Part shown: piece by piece, positions 23,411 through 32,722 of the stretch
Layout of the letters: the number at the start of each line of letters is the position of its first letter
Numbering within the stretch: position 1 is the first letter of the stretch
Origin: Zunongwangia pacifica
GTDB taxonomy: Bacteria; Bacteroidota; Bacteroidia; Flavobacteriales; Flavobacteriaceae
Assembly: GCF_023499215.1 (NCBI RefSeq)
Contig: NZ_JAKHSK010000001.1
Location: forward strand, 62,001 to 126,000
DNA: 64,000 bases
Direction: 5' to 3'
Program-made: the position numbers and the translations under genes
Notes under the pieces: generated by a model
The model's database searches: none
What the model was told of the DNA's origin: nothing
What the model saw: the letters and a program-made list of their open reading frames with translations, nothing else

Positions 23411-23684
23411 GAAATTAAGATAATAGTAACGAAGGCTTAAATTTTGTCTTGGCTAAATTAACATTTATTTATAGATTAGTGGTCTGTAATTAAATAGATT
23501 TGGTCTTTTGATTTTAGAAAAAAATAAAAATGTTCGTGAAGGTTCAGGGAGTTCGTGAAGAGCAATATGAGCTTTTTATTTTTTATTGACCTTAAAATAG
23601 ACTATTGGGAGATTTTATATGTGACTCCTGTGGCGGAGCCGTGAAAAATTTTATCTTTAGTGCAAGAAACTAACTAAACAAAAT
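23411..23684 (+). promoter_or_regulatory. Leader of the polysaccharide operon (promoter box, GTTCGTGAAG repeats, ops-like element)
   Basis: No gene lies here. TAGATTTG at 23495-23502 matches the -7 promoter box and would give a leader of about 175 bases before manC. Two exact copies of GTTCGTGAAG lie at 23532-23541 and 23551-23560, with a related GTTCAGGGA between them, so similar units recur about every 9-10 bases. GGCGGAGCCGTG at 23632-23643 matches 9 of 12 positions of the enterobacterial ops element GGCGGTAGCGTG used by RfaH, and it sits in a CTCC/GGAG mini-hairpin. Function as an UpxY recruitment leader is inference. Confidence 0.5.
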
Positions 23685-24686
23685 ATGAGTGCGAATTATC
23701 ATGTAATTCTTACTGGAGGCGTAGGTAGCCGTTTATGGCCATTTTCCAGAAAATCACAACCTAAACAATATTTAGAGATTTTTAAGAATGATTCTTTATT
23801 TGAACTGGCCATAAAAAGAAATCAGAAGTTTTCTGATGGATTAATTGTCGTAGGGAATAAGGATAACAGGAATTTGTCTATTAATAGTTTAGATAAACTT
23901 GGGATAAATAGCTATCATGAAATTGTAGAGGCAACACCCAGAAATACTGCACCGGCGATCGCTTTTGCAGCTTTTCAGGTAAAGCCAGAAGATATTTTAG
24001 TGGTGACTCCCGCCGATCATATTATTAAAGCTGATGAGAATTATGATGATGCGGTTTCTAAAGCCATAAAATTAGCAGAAGAAGGTAACATCGTAACTTT
24101 TGGCGTTAAGCCAACACGACCAGAAACAGGATATGGCTATATAGAGAATGAGGGACAAAATGTAGTATCCTTTAGAGAGAAACCTAATTTAGAGACCGCA
24201 AAAGATTTTTTATATAGAGGTAATTTTCTATGGAATAGTGGAATGTTTTGTTTCAAGGCAGGTGTTTTTCTTTCTGAATTAGAAAAGTACGAGCCAAAAG
24301 TTTATACAGCGTCGAAAGAGGCTTTTGAAAAGGCGGAAAAAGGGAAGTTAAATGAAACCTTGTCTATGGAAATTCCTTCCATAAGTGTAGATTACGCAGT
24401 AATGGAACGTAGCGACCTTATTAAGGTTGTAAATGCTGAATTTGAATGGAGTGATATGGGGAGCTTTGAGGCTGTTTACGATTACTTTGTGGAATCTGGC
24501 TATCCGGTAGATGATGATGGAAATATGGTGATAGGATGTGATAAATTTACGGCCTTTGTAGGTTTAAAGAATACTATTTTTGTAAATACCGATGATGCCA
24601 TATTGGTTTTATCCAAGGAGGCTTCTCAAGATGTAAAAGGAGTCTATCAACAATTGGTAGATGAAAACTCACCTTTAATCCAATAG
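23685..24686 (+). CDS. manC: Mannose-1-phosphate guanylyltransferase
   Basis: 333 residues; a stand-alone nucleotidyltransferase without the isomerase domain found in longer ManC/AlgA proteins. The nucleotide-binding start is VILTGGVGSRLWPFSRKSQP followed by KQYL. VTPADHIIK and FREKPNLETAKDFLYRGNFLWNSGMF (in parts) are typical of GDP-mannose pyrophosphorylases. It makes GDP-mannose from mannose-1-phosphate and GTP. It is the first enzyme gene of the locus after the long leader. No phosphomannomutase is visible in the window, so that step must come from elsewhere. Confidence 0.92.
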   Translation: MSANYHVILTGGVGSRLWPFSRKSQPKQYLEIFKNDSLFELAIKRNQKFSDGLIVVGNKDNRNLSINSLDKLGINSYHEIVEATPRNTAPAIAFAAFQVKPEDILVVTPADHIIKADENYDDAVSKAIKLAEEGNIVTFGVKPTRPETGYGYIENEGQNVVSFREKPNLETAKDFLYRGNFLWNSGMFCFKAGVFLSELEKYEPKVYTASKEAFEKAEKGKLNETLSMEIPSISVDYAVMERSDLIKVVNAEFEWSDMGSFEAVYDYFVESGYPVDDDGNMVIGCDKFTAFVGLKNTIFVNTDDAILVLSKEASQDVKGVYQQLVDENSPLIQ

Positions 24687-24745
24687 ATTTATTTAATTCT
24701 GCTTTTGTTTTTAAGCTGCGAACTTTTTGAGTAGAATAAATTAAT

Positions 24746-25336
24746 ATGAGTAATATTATTCCGCATACATATGAAATCACAGCCAAGAAAAGAGCTTTGC
24801 AGAAAAAGCAAAAACCTCTTGTGGTTTGGTTTAGCGGACTCTCAGGTTCTGGTAAGTCAACTTTAGCAAACCTTCTAGAAAAGAAGTTGTTTGCAGAAGG
24901 ATATCATACTTATGTATTAGATGGAGATAATATTCGTTTAGGACTCAATAAAGATTTAGGCTTCGACCAAAATTCAAGAAATGAGAATATTAGGAGAATT
25001 GCCGAAGTTTGCAAGTTATTTTTAGATAGTGGATTGATTGTTATAGCGGCATTTATTACGCCTAAAGAAATAGATCGCCGGATTATAGAGTCTGTTTTAG
25101 GAGATCAATATATAGAGGTTTTTGTAGATACTGCTTTGGAAGTCTGTGAAAAAAGGGACGTTAAGGGACTTTATAAAAAAGCCAGAAGTGGAGAAATCGC
25201 TAATTTCACCGGTGTGTCTTGTGTATTTGAAAATCCTGTTAATCCAGATCTACGTATTAAAACCGATTTGGAAGAGGCCGAAGAAAGTATTGGTAGAATA
25301 TTTAAGTATATTCACAACCGAATTAATGAAAATTGA
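24746..25336 (+). CDS. cysC: Adenylylsulfate kinase
   Basis: 196 residues, normal. The Walker A motif GLSGSGKS is at 31-38, followed by LDGDNIRLGLNKDLGF, the adenylylsulfate-binding segment, and FITPKEIDRR. It phosphorylates APS to PAPS, the donor used by sulfotransferases. It is placed four bases before cysD in the order cysC-cysD-cysN-cysQ. Because CysC is specific to making PAPS, and no PAPS reductase is near, the cluster looks aimed at sulfation rather than cysteine synthesis. Confidence 0.95.
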   Translation: MSNIIPHTYEITAKKRALQKKQKPLVVWFSGLSGSGKSTLANLLEKKLFAEGYHTYVLDGDNIRLGLNKDLGFDQNSRNENIRRIAEVCKLFLDSGLIVIAAFITPKEIDRRIIESVLGDQYIEVFVDTALEVCEKRDVKGLYKKARSGEIANFTGVSCVFENPVNPDLRIKTDLEEAEESIGRIFKYIHNRINEN

Positions 25337-25339
25337 ACA

Positions 25340-26245
25340 ATGAAAAAGTATTATCTGAATTATTTAGATGAACTTGAATCAGAAGCAATATATGTATTGC
25401 GAGAAGTTTGGGCACAATTTGAGAATCCTGTGATCCTTTTTTCTGGAGGGAAAGATTCCATTTTAGTAACTCATTTGGCTAAAAAGGCTTTTTATCCCAG
25501 TAAAATACCTTTTTCTTTATTACATGTCGATACAGGCCATAATTTCCCAGAAACTATTGCTTTTAGAGATGATCTAGTTGAAAAACTTGGAGTTAAGCTT
25601 TTAGTTGGCTCTGTTCAGGAGTCTATCGATGAAGGCCGTGTTCAGGAAGAAAAAGGAAAGAATGCAACTAGAAATGCTTTGCAAATTACGACGCTTTTAG
25701 ATGCGATTGAAGCGAATAAAATAGATTGTGCCATTGGAGGTGGCCGTAGGGATGAAGAAAAAGCTCGTGCGAAAGAGCGTTTCTTCTCTCATAGAGACGA
25801 TTTTGGGCAATGGGATCCTAAAAATCAGCGTCCGGAATTATGGAATCTCTTAAATGGTAAATATTTTGAAGGAGAACATTTTAGAGCCTTTCCTATAAGT
25901 AACTGGACAGAAATGGATGTTTGGAACTACATTAAACGTGAAAATATTCAGATTCCATCTTTATATTTTGCTCATCAAAGAGAGGTGGTCTGGAGAAATA
26001 ACTCATGGATTCCGGTTTCAGACTTTCTGAAATTAGATGAAAGCGAAGAGGTTTTTTCAAAGAAAATTAGATTTAGAACACTTGGGGATATTACTATTAC
26101 CGGAGGAATCGAATCTGATGCCGATACTTTAGAAAAGATTGCTGAAGAGGTTTCCACCATGCGTAAAACCGAAAGGGGAGATCGTTCTGACGATAAACGA
26201 TCGGAAACGGCCATGGAAGACAGAAAAAAACAAGGTTATTTTTAA
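25340..26245 (+). CDS. cysD: Sulfate adenylyltransferase subunit 2
   Basis: 301 residues, normal. It has the PP-loop SGGKDS at 35-40 (ATP pyrophosphatase fold) and the conserved blocks HVDTGHNFPE and GGGRRDEEKARAKER. CysD performs the adenylation that converts sulfate and ATP to APS, driven by GTP hydrolysis in CysN. Its start codon is three bases past the cysC stop, and cysN follows after 36 bp. Confidence 0.95.
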   Translation: MKKYYLNYLDELESEAIYVLREVWAQFENPVILFSGGKDSILVTHLAKKAFYPSKIPFSLLHVDTGHNFPETIAFRDDLVEKLGVKLLVGSVQESIDEGRVQEEKGKNATRNALQITTLLDAIEANKIDCAIGGGRRDEEKARAKERFFSHRDDFGQWDPKNQRPELWNLLNGKYFEGEHFRAFPISNWTEMDVWNYIKRENIQIPSLYFAHQREVVWRNNSWIPVSDFLKLDESEEVFSKKIRFRTLGDITITGGIESDADTLEKIAEEVSTMRKTERGDRSDDKRSETAMEDRKKQGYF

Positions 26246-26281
26246 ATAAACAGGTCCCTCGACCTTAAGATACAAATTACA

Positions 26282-27538
26282 ATGGAAATTAGTAATAATC
26301 AGTTATTACGATTTACAACGGCGGGTAGTGTAGATGATGGGAAAAGTACTTTGATTGGAAGACTTTTATATGACTCAAAGTCCATTTTTGAAGATCAGTT
26401 AGCATCGGTTACCGCTACGAGTTCTAAAAAAGGACATGAAGGTGTAGATTTAGCTCTTTTTACAGATGGATTAAAAGATGAAAGAGAACAAGGGATAACC
26501 ATCGATGTAGCTTACCGATACTTTACCACTCCCAAAAGAAAATTTATTATTGCAGATACTCCTGGGCATATTCAATATACTAGAAATATGGTAACAGGAG
26601 CTTCAACGGCTAATGCGGCAGTGATCCTTATTGATGCTAGAAATGGTGTCATCGAACAGACTAAAAGACATTCTTTTATTGCTTCTCTGTTGAATATCCC
26701 ACATTTAGTAGTCTGTGTAAATAAAATGGATCTGGTAGAGTATTCAGAAGGCGTTTTTAATAAAATTACAGCGCAGTTTGAAGAATTCAGTAGTAAATTA
26801 TTGATGAAGGATGTTCGGTTTATTCCAATTAGTGCTTTGGAAGGTGATAATGTGGTGAATAAATCAAAGAACATGGACTGGTATGCTGGTGGGACGTTAT
26901 TGAATGTTTTAGAAACACTGCATATTAGTAGTGATATCAATAAGATTGATGCCAGATTTCCGGTGCAAACTGTTTTAAGACCCCAATCTGAAGAATTCAG
27001 GGATTATAGAGGGTATGCAGGTAGGATCGCCAGCGGAATTTATAGAAAAGGAGATGAAGTTGCTGTTTTACCTTCAGGCTTTACTTCAAAAATTAAATCA
27101 ATCAATACGGGGGAAGTTGAAATCGAGGAAGCATTCGCGCCGATGTCGGTTGCCCTTACTCTTGAAGATGATATAGATATAAGCCGCGGGGACATGATTG
27201 TAAAGAAAAACAATCAACCGGAGCCCTCTCAGGAATTTGATGTGATGCTTTGTTGGTTAAATAATGATGCCGCAAAACCCAGAGCTAAGTATGTGATTCA
27301 GCATACCTCGAATGAAGAAAGAGCCATGATTAAGTCGGTTGTTTATAAAGTAGATATCAATTCTTACGAACGTGAAGAAGGAGATGATAGTTTGCAGATG
27401 AACGATATTGCACGAGTGAAAATTCGTACTACAAGAAGGTTGATGATCGATTCTTATCGGGATAACCGAAATACTGGGAGTATTATTTTAATCGATGAGG
27501 GCACAAACGAAACGGTAGCAGCCGGAATGATTATTTAA
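26282..27538 (+). CDS. cysN: Sulfate adenylyltransferase subunit 1 (GTPase)
   Basis: 418 residues, the length of the single-function CysN without a fused CysC. GTPase motifs: GSVDDGKST at 15-23, DTPGHIQYTRNM, and NKMDLV. EF-Tu-like beta-barrel domains fill the C-terminal half. It powers APS formation by CysD. The gene ends two bases before the GTG start of cysQ. Confidence 0.95.
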   Translation: MEISNNQLLRFTTAGSVDDGKSTLIGRLLYDSKSIFEDQLASVTATSSKKGHEGVDLALFTDGLKDEREQGITIDVAYRYFTTPKRKFIIADTPGHIQYTRNMVTGASTANAAVILIDARNGVIEQTKRHSFIASLLNIPHLVVCVNKMDLVEYSEGVFNKITAQFEEFSSKLLMKDVRFIPISALEGDNVVNKSKNMDWYAGGTLLNVLETLHISSDINKIDARFPVQTVLRPQSEEFRDYRGYAGRIASGIYRKGDEVAVLPSGFTSKIKSINTGEVEIEEAFAPMSVALTLEDDIDISRGDMIVKKNNQPEPSQEFDVMLCWLNNDAAKPRAKYVIQHTSNEERAMIKSVVYKVDINSYEREEGDDSLQMNDIARVKIRTTRRLMIDSYRDNRNTGSIILIDEGTNETVAAGMII

Positions 27539-27540
27539 TT

Positions 27541-28335
27541 GTGGAGTTAAAAAATAATTATTTAGATATTGCACTTCAGGCTTGTTTTAAAGCTTCTGAA
27601 GCTGTTATGAATATTTATAAAAAAGATGATTTTGGAGTTCAATGGAAAGTTGATGATTCTCCACTCACAAAAGCAGATCTAGAGGCTCATAATATTATAA
27701 AAATGGAGTTATCCCAAACAGGATTGCCTATTTTATCAGAAGAGGGACGCGATATACCTTTCGAAGAACGAAAATCATGGGAAACATTATGGATAGTAGA
27801 TCCTATTGATGGAACGAAAGAATTTATAAAAAGAAGTGGAGAGTTTACTATAAATATTGCCTTGGTTACTCGAAAAAATCCAGTTCTTGGAGTAGTGTAT
27901 GCACCAGCTTTAGGAATTATTTACTGGAATGATTGTTATCAAAATGCCTATAAACTTCAAAATGTGTATAGCAATGCTGATTTTAATGCAGCAGTTGATA
28001 CAGCTAACGTGTTGCCGCTTAAAAAAGCTCATCATAACTATATAATCGCAACTAGTAAATCCCATCTTTCAGAAAAAACAAAAGATTTTATAAAACAGAA
28101 ATCAGAAAATACCAAAGTTGAAATTTTAGCTAAAGGAAGTTCTCTTAAAATGTGTATGGTAGCAGAAGGAGCTGTAGATTGTTATCCACGTTTAGGGACT
28201 ACTATGGAGTGGGATACTGCAGCTGCACACGCAATTTGTTTAAGTGCAAAAAAAAATATAAGGAATTATACCACAAATTTGGAACTGTCGTATAATAAAG
28301 AAACCTTGAAAAACGATTGGTTTTTGGCAAAATAA
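27541..28335 (+). CDS. cysQ: 3'(2'),5'-bisphosphate nucleotidase
   Basis: 264 residues, in the inositol monophosphatase superfamily. The metal-binding signature DPIDGTKEF begins at residue 87, the first-metal Glu is in LSEEGR at about 67, and the second signature EWDTAAAHAI lies near 224. It hydrolyses PAP (the by-product of sulfotransferases) to AMP, and so completes a sulfation cycle with CysC/D/N. The start is a GTG two bases after the cysN stop. No ATG nearby would keep the conserved N-terminal helix. Confidence 0.92.
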   Translation: MELKNNYLDIALQACFKASEAVMNIYKKDDFGVQWKVDDSPLTKADLEAHNIIKMELSQTGLPILSEEGRDIPFEERKSWETLWIVDPIDGTKEFIKRSGEFTINIALVTRKNPVLGVVYAPALGIIYWNDCYQNAYKLQNVYSNADFNAAVDTANVLPLKKAHHNYIIATSKSHLSEKTKDFIKQKSENTKVEILAKGSSLKMCMVAEGAVDCYPRLGTTMEWDTAAAHAICLSAKKNIRNYTTNLELSYNKETLKNDWFLAK

Positions 28336-28371
28336 TTTTGAATATAAATTTATCTAACTAAAAAAAATAAT

Positions 28372-29766
28372 ATGAAAGTAAAAAACATCTGTTGTATAGG
28401 TGCTGGATATGTTGGTGGCCCCACAATGGCCGTAATTGCTCAGAAATGTCCGGAAATTAATGTAACTGTGGTAGATCTTAATGAAAAGAGAATTGCAGCC
28501 TGGAATGATGAAGACGTTGAGAATATTCCAATTTATGAACCTGGACTTTCGGTAGTAGTAGAAGAAGCAAGAGGGCGTAATCTCTTTTTCTCTACAGATG
28601 TCGATGAAGCCATCGATAAAGCAGATATGATTTTTATTTCTGTGAATACACCGACCAAAACTTATGGTATTGGAAAAGGGATGGCAGCAGACTTAAAATA
28701 TATTGAATTATGTGCACGCCAAATTGCTAGAGTAGCCAAAAATGATAAAATTGTAGTTGAAAAATCTACATTACCAGTACGAACAGCCCAAGCTCTTAAA
28801 AATATTTTAGACAATACAGGAAATGGTGTGAATTTTCAAATTTTATCTAATCCTGAATTTTTAGCTGAAGGTACTGCTGTTACTGATTTATTGGCTCCAG
28901 ATCGTGTGCTTATTGGTGGAGATATTGATACAGAAAAAGGTCAAGAAGCGATGCAAACGCTTGTTGATGTCTATTCACATTGGGTTAAGCCTGATCATAT
29001 TTTAACAACTAACGTATGGTCATCAGAATTATCTAAATTAACTGCGAATGCATTTTTAGCGCAACGAGTTTCTAGCATCAATGCCATGTCAGAACTTTGT
29101 GAAGTTACTGGGGCTGATGTTAATGAAGTTTCAAAAGCAGTAGGGATGGATACTCGAATCGGGCCTAAATTCTTACAAGCTTCAGTTGGTTTTGGTGGTT
29201 CTTGTTTCCAAAAGGATATATTAAATTTAGTATATATTGCTAAATCTTTTGGGCTGAATGAAGTAGCAGATTATTGGGAGCAAGTTATTCTGTTAAACGA
29301 TCATCAAAAACGTCGTTTTGCAGCTAATATTGTAAAGACTTTATTTAACACAGTATCAGGTAAAAAGATAGCTATGTTAGGTTGGGCTTTCAAAAAAGAT
29401 ACTAATGATACTCGTGAAGCAGCTTCAATTTATGTAGCAGATTATCTATTAAATGAGCAAGCCGAAATTGTAGTTTATGATCCTAAGGTAACGGCGGAAC
29501 AGATTTATGCAGATTTAGATTATTTGGGTACTAGAAGCTCAGAAGAAAATAGAAAATTAATAACTGTCGTTAATGATCCAGAAGTTGCTTGTGAAAAATC
29601 TCACGCAATTGCTGTTATGACTGAATGGGATGAATTCTTAGAATTAAATTGGGAAAAGATCTATGATTCCATGTTAAAACCTGCATTTTTATTTGATGGT
29701 AGACGTCTATTAAATAAGAAACAAATGAAAGATCTAGGTTTTAAATTATATACTATAGGAAATTAA
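28372..29766 (+). CDS. ugd: UDP-glucose 6-dehydrogenase (animal-type)
   Basis: 464 residues, longer than the ~390-residue enterobacterial Ugd and close to eukaryotic UGDH. The NAD-binding motif GAGYVGG is at 10-16, and the catalytic Cys278 lies in [33 protein letters not shown] and [14 protein letters not shown] are typical. It oxidises UDP-glucose to UDP-glucuronate, which the epimerase encoded at 31126 would turn into UDP-galacturonate. A 36-bp gap follows cysQ; downstream lies an AT-rich gap and a dead rmlA gene. Confidence 0.94.
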   Translation: MKVKNICCIGAGYVGGPTMAVIAQKCPEINVTVVDLNEKRIAAWNDEDVENIPIYEPGLSVVVEEARGRNLFFSTDVDEAIDKADMIFISVNTPTKTYGIGKGMAADLKYIELCARQIARVAKNDKIVVEKSTLPVRTAQALKNILDNTGNGVNFQILSNPEFLAEGTAVTDLLAPDRVLIGGDIDTEKGQEAMQTLVDVYSHWVKPDHILTTNVWSSELSKLTANAFLAQRVSSINAMSELCEVTGADVNEVSKAVGMDTRIGPKFLQASVGFGGSCFQKDILNLVYIAKSFGLNEVADYWEQVILLNDHQKRRFAANIVKTLFNTVSGKKIAMLGWAFKKDTNDTREAASIYVADYLLNEQAEIVVYDPKVTAEQIYADLDYLGTRSSEENRKLITVVNDPEVACEKSHAIAVMTEWDEFLELNWEKIYDSMLKPAFLFDGRRLLNKKQMKDLGFKLYTIGN

Positions 29767-30148
29767 ATTTTCAATAAAAAAAGAGTACGAAAGTTTAAAT
29801 AATATGCATTAATTATTTTATCGTTTTAATTGAAGTTTATATTAAATAATTTTAACCTAAAAAAGAAACATTTATAATTAAAAATTTTAGAGTAAGATGA
29901 CTTAATTATTCTTTATAAAAAATGATATTTATTTTTATAAACTTTTTAAAAGACTGTAATTATAAAAACTTATTTGCTGCTGATAATAATAATTGGTAGT
30001 AAATAAGTTTTGCATATCAGTCAAATAATATAAGTAATAAGCTGACTTTTGTATATAGAAAGTTAGTTAGATTTTGAGTCTTAATTAATGGATTCTTAGT
30101 ATCTAAACGGTTAATAAAGTCTTGATGGTTTCAACTGACTAATAAATA
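29767..30148. other. AT-rich noncoding gap with an 11-bp inverted repeat
   Basis: About 380 bases of very AT-rich sequence with stops in all frames. AAAACTTATTT (29965-29975) is matched by its exact complement at 30001-30011 around a 25-base loop. It may be a weak terminator after ugd or a remnant; nothing else was recognised. Confidence 0.4.
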
Positions 30149-31034
30149 TGAAAGGAATAATTTGAGTGGGAGGTTCAGGTACGAAATAATATCCCATAAC
30201 AAAAGGTGTTTCTAAGCAATTGCTAAATATTTATGATAAGCCCATGATTTATTATCCGCTATCGGTTTTAATGTTAGCAGGAATAAAAGAAGTTTTGGTT
30301 ATTTCCACTCCTTATGGTTTAGATAATTTGGTAAACTTTTGGGTGATGGTAATATCGGGATGCATCTTGAATATAAACAGCAACCCTGTCCAGAGGGTTT
30401 AGCACAAGCATTTATAATTGGAGAAGAATTTATAGGTAATGATGATGTATGCTTAATATTGGGAGATAATATATCTTATAGGGGTTAACAGAATTACTCA
30501 CGAATTCTTTAAATAGATTGAGAGATAATAAAGAGGCTACTTACTGTATTTGGTTATTATGTTACCGATCCTGAGCGCTATGGTGTAGCTGAGTTTTATA
30601 AAGAAGGAAATGTGACATCAATAGAAGAAAAACCAGAAATTCCTAAAAAGTAATTATGCTATTGTAGGTCTGTATTTTTATCCTAATTCTGTAGTAGATA
30701 TTGCTAGATCTATACAGCCAAGCGATAGAGGAGAATTAGAAATAACTTCAATTAATGAAGAGTATTTAAATAGAGGAAATTTAAAAGTTGAATTAATGGG
30801 TAGGGGATATGCATGGCTAGATACAGGAACTCATGAGTCTATTTTAGAGGCCTCTAACTTTATCCAGACTATAGAAAAATGACAAAGTTTAAAAGTTGCT
30901 TGTATAGAGGAAACAGCTTACGATAAAGGTTTTATTGATGAGATGAGGAACAGTTAATAAAGGTAGCTCGTGAGTATAATAAAAATGATTACGGAAAGTA
31001 TTTATTGAAAAAAGGATTTAATAAACAAGGTTAG
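30149..31034 (+). pseudogene. Decayed glucose-1-phosphate thymidylyltransferase (rmlA/rfbA)
   Basis: The 886-bp stretch has the length and order of an rmlA gene (about 290 codons) but is riddled with lesions. From ATG 30149 it reads MKGII[27 protein letters not shown], where the living enzyme has leucines at both stop positions. [20 protein letters not shown] follows intact, then a lost base near 30330 shifts the frame into [20 protein letters not shown]. Further shifts follow near 30483 and 30660 (an extra A). A TACT duplication lies near 30540, a TGA in IEK-stop-QSLKV near 30880, and another shift near 30945. The enzyme would make dTDP-glucose; no rmlB, C or D is present. The multiple independent lesions argue against a sequencing error. 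Confidence 0.92.
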
Positions 31035-31125
31035 TTTAAAAAAACTTAATTAATAAATTTTTAATTTCTTACAAGCATTAATAATGAGTGTTTGATTTTA
31101 TTAAGATATATAAAAATTATAAACT

Positions 31126-32148
31126 ATGAAAATATTGGTTACAGGAGCTGCAGGCTTTATAGGTTTTCATTTATCAAAAAAATTACTAGAAAAAGGTCAT
31201 ACTGTTGTTGGGCTTGATAATATAAATGACTATTATGATACTAATTTAAAATACGCAAGATTAAATGAGTTAGGCATATCAAAGGAAAATGCTCAAAATT
31301 GGAATGAAAAAAAGAGCTCGGAACAACAAATCTCTGAAAAGTTTTCTTTCATTAGAATGAACTTAGAGAATAGAATAGCTTTGCCGGAATTATTTGATCT
31401 GGAAAAATTTGATATAGTATGTAATCTAGCCGCTCAAGCAGGAGTTCGATATAGTATAGAGAATCCAGAAAGTTATATTGATAGTAATGTTGTTGGCTTT
31501 TTAAATTTATTAGAATGTTGTCGACACCATAAAATTGATCATTTATTGTATGCTAGTAGTTCTAGCGTTTATGGTGAAAGTACGAAAAAAGTTTTTTCTG
31601 TAGAAGATAGAGTGGATCACCCGATAAGTTTATATGCCGCTACAAAGAAGAGTAATGAATTGATGGCATTTACTTATAGTCATCTTTATGGTATTTCAAC
31701 TACAGGTCTTCGATTTTTTACAGTTTACGGTCCTTGGGGACGTCCTGATATGGCATTATTTTTATTTACTGAAGCAATATCTAATGGTAAACCTATAAAA
31801 ATATTCAACAATGGAGAAATGAGTAGAGATTTTACTTATATTGATGATATTGTATCTGGAATCGAAATTTTAATAGATAAAAAACCACAGGAAAATAAAG
31901 AAGTACCATATTTTTTAGCAAATATAGGAAATGGAAAGCCTCAACCTTTGATGGCATTTGTTGAAGCAATAGAAAATAGTCTCGAAAAAACAGCTGAAAA
32001 AGATTTTTTACCTATGCAGCCAGGAGATGTCCCTAGAACTTCAGCTGATGTACATGAATTAGAATTATTGGGTTATAAGAGTACAACTGAAATAAAAGAA
32101 GGAGTTCAAAAATTCGTGGAATGGTATAAAAAATATTATAAATCTTAA
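31126..32148 (+). CDS. UDP-glucuronate 4-epimerase type SDR
   Basis: 340 residues, extended short-chain dehydrogenase fold. The NAD motif GAAGFIGFHLS lies at about 7-17 and the catalytic triad is visible as SSSSVYG and YAATKKSNE (Y-x3-K). The segment GLDNINDYYDTNLKYARL and the RFFTVYGPWGRPDMALFLFT block are typical of UDP-glucuronate/galacturonate epimerases rather than of UDP-glucose 4-epimerase or dTDP-glucose dehydratase. It fits directly downstream of ugd in metabolism, giving UDP-galacturonate. Base composition is strongly AT-rich from here to about 40.7 kb. Confidence 0.87.
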   Translation: MKILVTGAAGFIGFHLSKKLLEKGHTVVGLDNINDYYDTNLKYARLNELGISKENAQNWNEKKSSEQQISEKFSFIRMNLENRIALPELFDLEKFDIVCNLAAQAGVRYSIENPESYIDSNVVGFLNLLECCRHHKIDHLLYASSSSVYGESTKKVFSVEDRVDHPISLYAATKKSNELMAFTYSHLYGISTTGLRFFTVYGPWGRPDMALFLFTEAISNGKPIKIFNNGEMSRDFTYIDDIVSGIEILIDKKPQENKEVPYFLANIGNGKPQPLMAFVEAIENSLEKTAEKDFLPMQPGDVPRTSADVHELELLGYKSTTEIKEGVQKFVEWYKKYYKS

Positions 32149-32167
32149 GACGATTAATAATTCCTTT

Positions 32168-32722
32168 ATGATTAAGAAAATTGTAAAAAAAATACGTCAC
32201 TTAAAGTGGATTTTTTTCTCCTTAGAAAAACAAGCTTGTTCAGTAGGTGTTCAGATGGGAAAAAATAATTTTATAGCTTCTAAATTCTGGAGTACTGAGC
32301 CATATTTAATTACAATCGGAAGTAATTGTCAGATTACCAATGGTGTTAAATTTTTTACACATGGGGGAGCGGGAGCAGTGAGAAAGTTTTATCCTGAATT
32401 TGATTGTTTTGGGAAAATAAAGTTAGGAGATTATGTTTATATAGGGAATAATTCACTTATTATGCCCGGAGTTTCAATAGGGGATAATGTTTTAATTGCA
32501 GCAGGGAGTGTAGTGGTTAAATCTATACCTGATAATTGTGTTGTTGGAGGTAATCCCGCTAGTTTTATTTGTACAATAGATAGTTATATAAATAAAAATA
32601 AAAAATTCAACCTTAATACGAAAAAAAATAGTGCAAGCGAAAAGAAAAAAATACTTCTTTCACTTTCTACAGAAAAGTTTATAAAAAAGAGAGATATAAA
32701 AATAAATAGTATTGATTTATGA
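32168..32722 (+). CDS. Hexapeptide-repeat acyltransferase
   Basis: 184 residues with left-handed beta-helix hexapeptide repeats (ITIGSNCQITNGVKFFTHGG, then IKLGDYVYIGNNSLIMPGVS and IGDNVLIAAGSVVVKSIPDN). The HGG segment supplies a plausible catalytic histidine. The C-terminal ~50 residues are Lys/Asn/Ser-rich. Enzymes of this kind O- or N-acetylate sugars on nucleotide-sugar or lipid-linked precursors. The last codons overlap the next gene by four bases (ATGA), indicating coupled translation. Confidence 0.82.
   Translation: MIKKIVKKIRHLKWIFFSLEKQACSVGVQMGKNNFIASKFWSTEPYLITIGSNCQITNGVKFFTHGGAGAVRKFYPEFDCFGKIKLGDYVYIGNNSLIMPGVSIGDNVLIAAGSVVVKSIPDNCVVGGNPASFICTIDSYINKNKKFNLNTKKNSASEKKKILLSLSTEKFIKKRDIKINSIDL

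Noticed and set aside
30220-30402. Separate 60-residue gene
   Set aside because: It is one in-frame fragment of the decayed rmlA, continuous in homology with fragments in the other frames.
29767-31125. Transposon or insertion sequence as cause of the rmlA decay
   Set aside because: No transposase fragment, terminal repeats or target duplication is visible; the lesions are small and scattered.
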